Assembly: GCA_032622095.1 (NCBI GenBank)
Contig: CP136062.1
Coordinates: 138,776,351-138,840,350 of the forward strand
DNA from: Siphonodentalium dalli
Taxonomy: Eukaryota > Mollusca > Scaphopoda > Gadilida > Siphonodentaliidae
Direction: 5' to 3'
Length of the DNA: 64,000 nt
In this document: in pieces, positions 57,425-64,000 of the stretch
Layout: the number at the start of each line of letters is the position of its first letter
Position numbering within the stretch: the first letter of the stretch is position 1
Notes under the pieces: generated by a model
What the model saw: the letters and a program-made list of their open reading frames with translations, nothing else
Told to the model about the DNA's origin: nothing
Database searches by the model: none
Translations under genes and position numbers: made by a program

Positions 57425-57626
57425 ATTGTCCCGGCAGTAACTCGACATCTTTAAATTTCAGTCGCTTGACGACGTTTTTGACGTAACCATTGTAGTCAAC
57501 AATCTTGATCGTAATCATCGCCACGGCGGTTGCCTTGGAGGACAGTCGACTTTTCAGGTGCAACGTGGCACTGAATTCAGAGCCGATCATTATGCCGTCT
57601 TTGTCTTCAAAGAAGCACCTGACGTC
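57425..57626 (-). CDS. Transglutaminase exon (start of first beta-barrel)
   Basis: The acceptor TTATTATAG opens the exon and the donor GTGAGG closes it. The product reads DVRCFFEDKDGIMIGSEF, then SATLHLKSRLSSKATAVAM and ITIKIVDYNGYVKNVVKR, ending ELLPGQ. 'IG.(D/E)F.....(L/V).(N/S)', a central 'Y.G' and a closing 'L.P' are typical of this transglutaminase domain. Phase 0 in, phase 1 out. Confidence 0.88.
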
Positions 57627-57724
57627 CTATAATAAACGTATAAATTATTGTTACATGCATCGTGATTACATGTTGTCTTGGTTGCGCGAACAAGGCAAGA
57701 TAGTGACAAATAAAACACATAAAG

Positions 57725-58636
57725 ATGGGAAGGCGCCCTCAGATGAAACCATTCTGGCTCGGGAGTGGAGCGAGGCGGACAGAATTGCTTTGTCCGTATT
57801 TGCAGCTGCCCTCGTGCTTAACGCCAGTGAGACGGTTTTGGATTAGACTTATGGATTTAATCCCTGAAGCTGTGTTGGCCGCAGTGCAAACGTGTCGGGT
57901 AGTGGACATTGCTAACTGGACTCTCCAGTCTAACAAGGGCTACCTGCCCTTTTGCCTGGAGTTGCGGACTGAAGATGCTGGTACCCATAGATCTCAGGAC
58001 CGGGACGTCAACTCCAGAACAACCCACTGCCACTTGAAGAAAGAGAAAAAGAAGGGACCGATAAAGAAGATAAAAAGAGACGCTGACAGACGGGCGAAAT
58101 GGAAAAAGAAGGGGGTGACCGTTGAGCTGCCGGTCACCCCTCCCCGTGTGGTCCATTTGTCCAGTGTCACAGCCAGTAGGTTTGAGTTTTCTGAGAGACG
58201 CCCAGACGACCCGACCTGCATGGAGACAGGCGACATTGCACCAGCTAGCAGGGACTCCGTTGATCAGCCGGAGGTCCCTGCTGTCGCCGTCGAGGCGAGC
58301 GGAGACAGGGACGTGGACACCACCTCAGATGTTCCTGCCGCCAGCTTCGACGTGGAGTTGGACAGTCTACCACCTCGGACACCGGAATTCCATCTCATCC
58401 CGGTGTCCCCCAGCTCCACGGGCAGCAACAACAACAGCGGTACCTCCACCACCTACAGTATGACTTCAGAAGAGAGAGACGCCCTCTGTGCCAAACTCGA
58501 CAAAATGCATGCACAGGCGGATGCAGCACTGGCAATATGTGCAAAGACCCGCGATGACTACTCGTCACCAACGCCGTTTCCACATCCTTCATCAGGAAAA
58601 AAGAATCCCGCCAAAAGAAGGAAAAAGAAACGATGA
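57725..58636 (+). CDS. GC-rich ORF, probable gag/ORF1-like protein of a retroelement
   Basis: This is a 303-codon ORF on the strand opposite the transglutaminase, inside its 1.7-kb intron. It is clearly more GC-rich than its surroundings, suggesting separate origin. The true start may be later (MDLIPEAVLAAVQTCRVVDI, 57851) because an overlapping frame upstream (57658-57846, MHRDYMLSWLREQG) is also open. After DIANWTLQSNKGYLPFCLEL comes a lysine-rich stretch (KKEKKKGPIKKIKRDADRRA, about residues 105-124), a long Pro/Ser/Asp-rich middle, a short helix (SEERDALCAKLDKMHAQADA) and a basic tail (KKNPAKRRKKKR). The N-terminal fold plus basic 'RRDADRRAKW' motif resembles uncharacterised proteins of invertebrate retroelements, but I cannot name the family. 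No reverse transcriptase follows. Confidence 0.45.
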   Translation: MGRRPQMKPFWLGSGARRTELLCPYLQLPSCLTPVRRFWIRLMDLIPEAVLAAVQTCRVVDIANWTLQSNKGYLPFCLELRTEDAGTHRSQDRDVNSRTTHCHLKKEKKKGPIKKIKRDADRRAKWKKKGVTVELPVTPPRVVHLSSVTASRFEFSERRPDDPTCMETGDIAPASRDSVDQPEVPAVAVEASGDRDVDTTSDVPAASFDVELDSLPPRTPEFHLIPVSPSSTGSNNNSGTSTTYSMTSEERDALCAKLDKMHAQADAALAICAKTRDDYSSPTPFPHPSSGKKNPAKRRKKKR

Positions 58637-58718
58637 TCAAAATTTCTATTTAAAAAAATGCTTTTTTGTGTGGTTTTTTTGTGTTCTTAAAAAAGCTGCA
58701 AAAAAATGAGGGGTGAAG

Positions 58719-58761
58719 GAATAGACCTTTCGGTCTATTCGACCATCCCGGGGTTAGCCCC
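58719..58761 (+). terminator. Two consecutive hairpins after the GC-rich ORF
   Basis: GAATAGACC-TTTC-GGTCTATTC (58719-58740) is a perfect 9-bp stem with a tetraloop. GGGG-TTAG-CCCC (58750-58761) follows 9 bp later. They lie 80-120 bp after the stop codon of the ORF at 57725-58636. They may be 3' end structures recognised by a retroelement's reverse transcriptase, and 'terminator' is the nearest available label. Confidence 0.4.
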
Positions 58762-59303
58762 CCAAATCACATTCCCTACCTAGATGAAATCACGACTGTC
58801 TGCGTGAAAATAAATCAAACATTTTTCATTGCATATTTAAGTTTTTTTGGCAGCCATTTGCAAAACTATATCTCTTTCCAAATAAACTACCCGGATTATA
58901 AAATTATATAAATTATAAACAAAAATATCGTTGAATTTTTGTATGATCAGTTTGTCACAGTAGATACACATTCACAAAACGCGAGATTGTCGTCTACGAG
59001 GTATTCGGCAAAACGAAGCCTTGATTACATGTGTATGTGTGCTTAATTAGTCTAAATTTTAAAAAGCGCTATTATTCTATATGGTACATGCATTTATTAA
59101 ACATTAAAGTTTGTTCTTGTGTCAATATTTCATCTACAATTATTTAGAATCCTTATATGATTTATATATATAATGCCGTGTGTCCAAATATTGTAAACAC
59201 ATGGGCACCAATTGGCTCAAATCAATTGTACAACGAATGGTTATCGTCAGATTATACCAGGGAAAATATATTCCCTTGACAATAGTAGCTCACAAGCACT
59301 TAC
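58762..59303. other. Intronic sequence, no gene
   Basis: AT-rich DNA. Nothing recognised apart from being the right side of the retroelement insertion. Confidence 0.3.
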
Positions 59304-59392
59304 AGGCTCCTTGTCCAGGTAGGTCTTTGGGATTATTTCGGAAGAGGTGAACTTGTAAGCATTTTCTACCGCTCTTCTTTCCTCCATCGTTC
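59304..59392 (-). CDS. Transglutaminase exon (after the catalytic core)
   Basis: This 89-bp exon lies between acceptor CCATTTCAG and donor GTAAGT. With the previous exon's last base it reads G-TMEERRAVENAYKF, then TSSEIIPKTYLDKEP. 'EGT.EER.AV..A' after 'YKY.EG' is a conserved transglutaminase link between core and first barrel. It is too short to be found as an ORF in its true frame. Confidence 0.87.
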
Positions 59393-59432
59393 CTGAAATG
59401 GTAATATAAGAATGTCATTCTGAAAATAATAT

Positions 59433-59806
59433 CAGGGGGGGGGGGGGGTAGTACAAAAATTGCAGGAACGTATACCGGGGTGGTGGGTGACCCAAGGGGC
59501 AAAAAACGCGTTTTTTACAACCTCATGCAATTTTTTTACTAAAGACCTTTTGTGCCCTTATTTGACATTTGTAACAGTTTAAAACATATTATAAGAATTT
59601 ATAACTGCAAAAACACCATATTTATGATACTGGGACCTCATATTGGGCCTTAGTGGATATGACAGTAAGCTATGGCATGAAGCCCAACTCATTGACAAAA
59701 CACTAAAAAACAAGCAGGATGTTTTTGTTTTAGTTGCGGAAAAAATTGCTTGTTGGTGGCTTTGACCACCCACCCACCCCGGAATTTATTTTCACCCCCC
59801 CCCCTG
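59433..59806. mobile_element. Foldback element with CAGGGGG...CCCCCTG ends
   Basis: CAG followed by about 14 G (59433 on) is matched by 11 C then TG at 59806. Inner GGGGTGGTGGGTGACC pairs with GACCACCCACCCACCCC. CAGGG/CCCTG ends recall hAT-type MITEs, but I found no 8-bp target duplication. Confidence 0.4.
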
Positions 59807-60167
59807 TCCCGATACCCTTCGGAAAGAAGCTTCGAGAAATGTAAAACTGAAATAAACTTGTTTTGATATAACTAAAGCCTAGATCATTGTGTGCATGGAA
59901 AAAGAATGAGCAACTGTCTCAAACAGTAATGTGACTATCAATGGCTAGAATATAACTGTCATCACACTGTTCATCAGTGCATCAAGCCAATCAGTGAAAC
60001 ATTTGCATGTCTATCAACTCATGATCGGTTACTCTCAAAATACCTAAAATATCCAAGTCTGGCATAGTGACTGTTTGTCATTTATTATAACAGAGGTTGC
60101 TCCAGTAGACTAACAAAAGTGTTAAGGCATGATGCTAGATAATGGGCTGGTTGACAGACAATAAACC
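59807..60167. other. Intronic sequence, no gene
   Basis: Nothing recognised. Confidence 0.3.
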
Positions 60168-60356
60168 CCTTCTATACAAAATACTTATTGACGAATAGTT
60201 CCCTCGGGAAATGTTAAGATAATAAGTTCATAAGTCGTTGAACTTATTATCTAAACATTTCCCACCACTGGATATGAATCATTCTGCTATTGTATTGTCT
60301 GTTTTTCTGTCTGTCGCCCTTAACACCCCTCCAAATTAATAATATACCATTCCAAT
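60168..60356. repeat. Copy of MITE family P3 with long hairpin
   Basis: ACCCCTTCTATACAAAATAC resembles the P3 end. Arms GGGAAATGTTAAGATAATAA (from 60206) and TTATTATCTAAACATTTCCC pair over about 24 of 25 bp. The TTAA ends are degraded. Confidence 0.5.
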
Positions 60357-60384
60357 ATACACTATTATATACCCAAAATAAAGT

Positions 60385-61575
60385 TTAGTCAAAATTGTTG
60401 GGTTATCCAAAGTTGGATTATAGGTTAGGTCAATTTCCAGAAGTTGGGTTCAATTGTTGGGTTAGATTGTTGGGTTAGATTAATTTAGCTATTTATCACT
60501 GGTTTTCAGTTTCGCCCCTTGATTAAGATTTTCTGGATTTGAGCTCTCTTTTTTCAATTGTTTTGTTAAATTGTCTTCTCTTTATTGGTATCAAACTCAA
60601 ATAAATACACTGCGAAGGCATCTGTTATGTCAGAATTATGTAGTTGCAGTATTGCATGTGCTTTTTGTACACGTATTCTTTTCTAGGTTGTTAATTTATT
60701 CCCGAAAATGAAGTAATTATGTTACACCTCGTTTCGGACCAGGTTCGAAGTCTAGTTTAATTCAATATCGCTCCTATGTTCAGACGTTAACCCTTTCAGT
60801 GCCAGGGGCCGATCTCATCGGCCTTAATTTACGGTCTGTAAAATCGGCCCTAAATGTTTTTTTATAGATATTTTTGGGTTTAATTTGTTTTGGGTATGCT
60901 TAAGCATGCTAGAGCGAATTTAAAAACAAACTGGATAAAACCTTAGGGGCATGTTATAACTCAAAACTGTCACCAAGTATTCATAGTAATAATTTTGATG
61001 CCCATGAAAACTGTAAGATTCCCTGGCACTAAACCTACAAAATAAGTCTGTTAAAGAATATAAGAAAAAATATTAAAATTGTAAAACTTTTTAAAAAATA
61101 ATAACAAATGATGAAAAATTGTTTGGCCAATGCATACTCTTATATATGCGAGGCGACCTATGGTCGTCTCGCATATATAAGAGAATGCATTGGCACAGGG
61201 TATATGGGTTGATACAAAAAATCGGACTTGGCACTGAAAGTGTTAAGGTCCGAAATGAATCCATTGATTGGACTTTTTTGGGAATCCCAGATTATATGGT
61301 CAAAACTCATCCATTGAGATAAATTATAATTATATATTAACAAAGGTGTCTCTAACACCATGTTTAGTTACTTCAAACCCAATATTTGGTTAATTTAAAC
61401 CAACGTTTGGCTACAAAGTTCTGTTACCGTAACCCCATGTTTGTTACTTTTTTCTAACCCAACAAGTTTAGTTAACAGCTCTAACCCAACGTTTAGTCGG
61501 ATTTGGTTCACTGAACATCGGATTTGGTTCACTGAACATGGTTCACTGAACATCGGGTTAGAGTAACACTAACTT
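60385..61575. repeat. Inverted GTTGGGTTA / TAACCCAAC blocks around P1 copy 3
   Basis: The left block (60397-60480) has four GTTGGGTTA/GTTGGGTTC phrases. The right block (61440-61560) has TCTAACCCAAC repeats and GGATTTGGTTCACTGAACAT duplicated. The pair could be the arms of an older foldback into which the P1 MITE inserted. Confidence 0.4.
60787..61246. mobile_element. piggyBac-type MITE, family P1, copy 3
   Basis: TTAA on both sides, ends CCCTTTCAGTGCCAGG and TTGGCACTGAAAGTG, hairpin 61126-61194. It lies in the 4-kb transglutaminase intron. Confidence 0.8.
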
Positions 61576-61639
61576 AGTTATATTCAACCGAATTTTGTTT
61601 AGCGTAACTGCCTGGGATAATCCATTTAGTATTGAACAG

Positions 61640-61800
61640 GGGTGAATTAATTGTAATAAGTAATCGTAATCAAAGTATTTGATTACACAATTTGGAGTAA
61701 TCACCTGTAATCAGTAATCAGTAATCATGATATTTTTTATTACAAGTAATCGGAATCGTAATCGATTATTTTCAAATGTACCTGTAATCATGATTACTGT
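61640..61800. repeat. GTAATCA short repeat
   Basis: Irregular (GTAATCA)n and variants such as CAGTAATCAGTAATCATGAT. Low complexity, intronic. Confidence 0.6.
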
Positions 61801-62165
61801 TTATTAACTTTTTGATGTCCATGTGTACTAAAATGTCCATATGGATGGATATTGGATACTCATAGTCTCATACTGTAGTACTGTGGAGTGTGCACACATA
61901 CAAACAAAATATTAGAAAGTTAATACATGTTTTCTCCATGTGTTATAGTGGTACATTGTGTATATTCTGGCAGTGGACACAAATAACAACACACACTTGT
62001 CGAAGTGTTGAATACAGCATGCCTGGCAATAGACTTGTGATACAACACATCCATTCGAATGACAATGAAATGACCTCAGATGAATCAATAGGCTTGCCAA
62101 CTTCAATTAGGATTAAATCTTATTGTAACAATGTGTATAATCACACTGGTGCAATATAGAAAGGG

Positions 62166-62421
62166 TTAACCCTTTCATGACGGGAGCTGCGCTAGTGCAG
62201 CATTAAAGACATGTGCCATTGCATTCTCTTATATATGCTAGTCTCGCATGGGAACCTTTGCATGTTTTAGAGTATACTGGCTTACAATATTGTTAGGCCA
62301 ATGTATTCTCTTTTATAGGTGAGGCGCCATATGGGCGACTCGCATATATCAGTATATAAGAGAATGCATTGACACCAGGTTTTCGCAAAATTTCAGGAAG
62401 CTACAGTGGTGGAATGGTTAA
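62166..62421. mobile_element. piggyBac-type MITE, family P2, copy 2
   Basis: TTAA at both ends. The left end CCCTTTCATGACGGGAGCTG is followed by CGCTAGTGCAGCAT. It contains GGTTTTCGCAAAATTTCAGG as in copy 1, and a hairpin of the P1 type near 62297-62372. Confidence 0.6.
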
Positions 62422-63412
62422 TCAAGAAGCCAACGATGTCAGACCAACCTCATAATCACATTTGTATGGGTTCATGTGCAATGTTCTTAGTTTAAAACAC
62501 AATTGACCAGTAAATGAATGAGTACATGCTCGGACAAAATTAGGTAACTTGCAAACAACTTTCAAATAACTTTCTAAGTAGAAAAAGAATCATAACGCTG
62601 CTGAAAATGGCCGCAAGTGTACAGGTTCCCATATACAGTGCTAAATATCTTTGTCAAGTTAAACTCTGATCGTAAAATAATTAAAGATGCACATATTGTT
62701 TGGAACTTTGATTCTGCGAACCTGAAATATTTATTAAACACCATCAACCACTTTAGCTGTTTTAATACGGGACATTTAAAGTTATTCTGAAGGAAACAAA
62801 ATATTCTATTGTTTGATATCACCATTATTGTAGCTAAAGAAAGCAAATTTTCGGTCAAAGATATGTGAAGGTAGAAATTAATATCAGTGCTGTTAAGTTG
62901 AACGGTGCCTAAAAAATATTGTCCCAACACAATATATGCCTTTAAATATTTCCGAAAGTCATGTCACTGGTAAGAAAGTAGGCCGCTCTTCCATGTCCTG
63001 GATCGAGAGCATGAGTGAGTGCGTGTAATATGTCTTTTCTCTTTTGTTATTCTGTGACCAGAAAATGTAGAATACGAGCTCGGACAATGTTGTGTCAACG
63101 ACGGGCGGACAGACTTGGCAGATATATTCCAGTACATTCCCACAACTTCGTTATACGGGGTATAATGAATATAAACATATAACATGGAACCCTGGATGCA
63201 GCTTTAACGGAAATGTAACACTATAATTATTAAAGCCCCTTTAGGTAAACAACGTAAATGACCATAATAGGTTATGATCAACGAGATAATGTTATGTTAT
63301 TCATATGGGGCTTATAATGTTTCGATATTTCCCACCAAGTATAATTGGGTTATGTCGCATACGTTGGGTGAGTTGAACACTATATATGTACGGCGAGTGT
63401 GTTAAACCCTAC
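62422..63412. other. Intronic sequence, no exon needed
   Basis: No exon is required here because the flanking transglutaminase exons join in phase. A 118-codon minus frame (62574-62930) has no recognisable features. Confidence 0.35.
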
Positions 63413-63534
63413 CTTCACTGTACTTGTACATGTGCATAACGTTGTCTTCGTCCAAATTTTTCACCATATAGACACTTGGTGACCCCACCATCGGATAGCC
63501 ATTCGGTTTCTTTGTGCTCATTCGCTTCCCAACG
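63413..63534 (-). CDS. Transglutaminase exon (end of catalytic core)
   Basis: The acceptor TATACTTTTAG precedes C-GTTGGG, and the exon ends at GAAG before GTAGGG. It reads VGKRMSTKKPNGYPMVG, then SVYMVKNLDEDNVMHMYKYS and EG. '(V/I)G..(I/M)STK......D.T..YKY.EG' follows the catalytic aspartate in transglutaminases. The insert after STKKPNG is somewhat longer than the version I recall from vertebrates. It requires an upstream exon ending with two bases of a codon, not found before 64000. Confidence 0.87.
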
Positions 63535-64000
63535 CTAAAAGTATATACAAGTGTATGTGTGACAACCAATCTCGGTTTTTTCAACTTTATTCATCAAATG
63601 AATTCCTAAAACAAGATGAGTCTGCTACTGGCAGTAAGTGTTGAGCCGCTTGTCGAATTAATTGATAATAATCGAGATAAATTTCACAAATATTGGCTTG
63701 AAAAATCAATTGAAGAAACACTTATTAAAAATCTTCGAATTGCACTAGTGGTAGAGTGACCTTGACCCCTGTATTCTTGTTTTACTTTCGCTTTAAAAAT
63801 TTACTACGATTCGCAGACACGTCTTGTTTTTGGAACTCGTTTTTAGTAGTAGAAGTAGTAGTAGTATTGTTTATTTGTATAATATGACATATGGTAACAA
63901 TACAATATTCAAAAGTATATTGTTCGTTTGATGAATAAAGTTGAACAAATTGGGCACACACACATCGGGTGAAATAAAAAAGGTATGGATGGCTCCGGAA
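63535..64000. other. Upstream intron of the transglutaminase gene
   Basis: No further exon seen. A short (TAG)n run lies near 63846-63866. A 47-codon plus-strand ORF (63616-63759) is too short to support. Confidence 0.4.

Larger units (their letters stand above)
53489..63534 (-). other. Transglutaminase gene, 3' half (gene span)
   Basis: Transglutaminases crosslink proteins through glutamine-lysine isopeptide bonds, using a Cys-His-Asp triad and calcium. The six exons seen encode about 280 residues: the end of the catalytic core (KRMSTKK, then YKYSEGTMEERRAV) and both C-terminal beta-barrels. All five internal junctions have GT-AG introns and matching phases (1, 0, 1, 0, 2), and the gene ends with TGA. 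The triad and the N-terminal sandwich must be encoded beyond position 64000. Introns are about 4.0, 1.7, 0.5, 2.0 and 1.0 kb and hold MITEs, a trinucleotide repeat, an antisense ORF and foldbacks. Family assignment is from recalled conserved patterns, not a search. The subtype (blood, tissue or annulin-like) cannot be decided from this end alone. Confidence 0.85.

Noticed and set aside
62574-62930. 118-codon minus ORF in the large transglutaminase intron
   Set aside because: No domain, and the flanking exons join in phase without it. AT-rich composition fits chance.
63616-63759. 47-codon ATG-to-stop ORF
   Set aside because: Too short, no known motif, and opposite to the host gene.

Overview
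This is AT-rich, intron-rich animal DNA, most likely from a marine invertebrate (lophotrochozoan or other non-vertebrate metazoan). The reasons are spliced exons of an animal transglutaminase, several LINE remnants, Helitron-type ends, and many families of small inverted-repeat elements and microsatellites. Species cannot be fixed from the sequence. No bacterial operons, rRNA genes or CRISPR arrays were seen.

Host genes. The one securely identified gene is a transglutaminase on the minus strand. Six 3' exons (63413-63534, 59304-59392, 57425-57626, 56730-56890, 54586-54716, 53489-53630) have AG/GT boundaries and matching phases, and end in a stop codon. They encode the end of the catalytic core and the two C-terminal beta-barrel domains. 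The catalytic Cys-His-Asp exons must lie beyond the right edge. Its introns are filled with mobile elements. A second, weaker minus-strand gene ends at 20243-20747: two exons joined by a 116-bp intron with donor, branch site and acceptor, encoding two hydrophobic segments of a possible multi-pass membrane protein. A possible serine-rich exon lies at 33618-33840.

Layout. 1-6.2 kb: diverged tandem repeats, a tRNA-like sequence, a LINE 3' fragment and a GTTGG-type satellite. 6.2-10.7 kb: four head-to-tail Helitron-like elements, with a fifth at 23.0-23.7 kb on the other strand. 10.7-18.8 kb: a degraded LINE, piggyBac-type MITEs and foldback elements. 20-30 kb: the possible membrane-protein gene, LINE ORF1 and RT remnants, palindromes. 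31-36.4 kb: microsatellite and long diverged tandem arrays. 36.4-42.5 kb: a LINE ORF2 pseudogene (minus) abutting a Jockey-like ORF1 (plus), more tandem repeats and a third ORF1 copy. 42.5-50.1 kb: a foldback repeat split by a 1.8-kb terminal-inverted-repeat element and by a 5.4-kb array of two alternating modules (A, 451 bp; B, about 902 bp). 50-53.4 kb: little, then MITEs. 53.4-64 kb: the transglutaminase gene.

The most unusual structure is the A/B array. Its A modules have perfect terminal inverted repeats and sit on TA dinucleotides. One B-B junction preserves the exact empty site, B copies alternate in sequence type, and the whole array is flanked by the same 4 bp inside another repeat, as if it moved as one composite unit.
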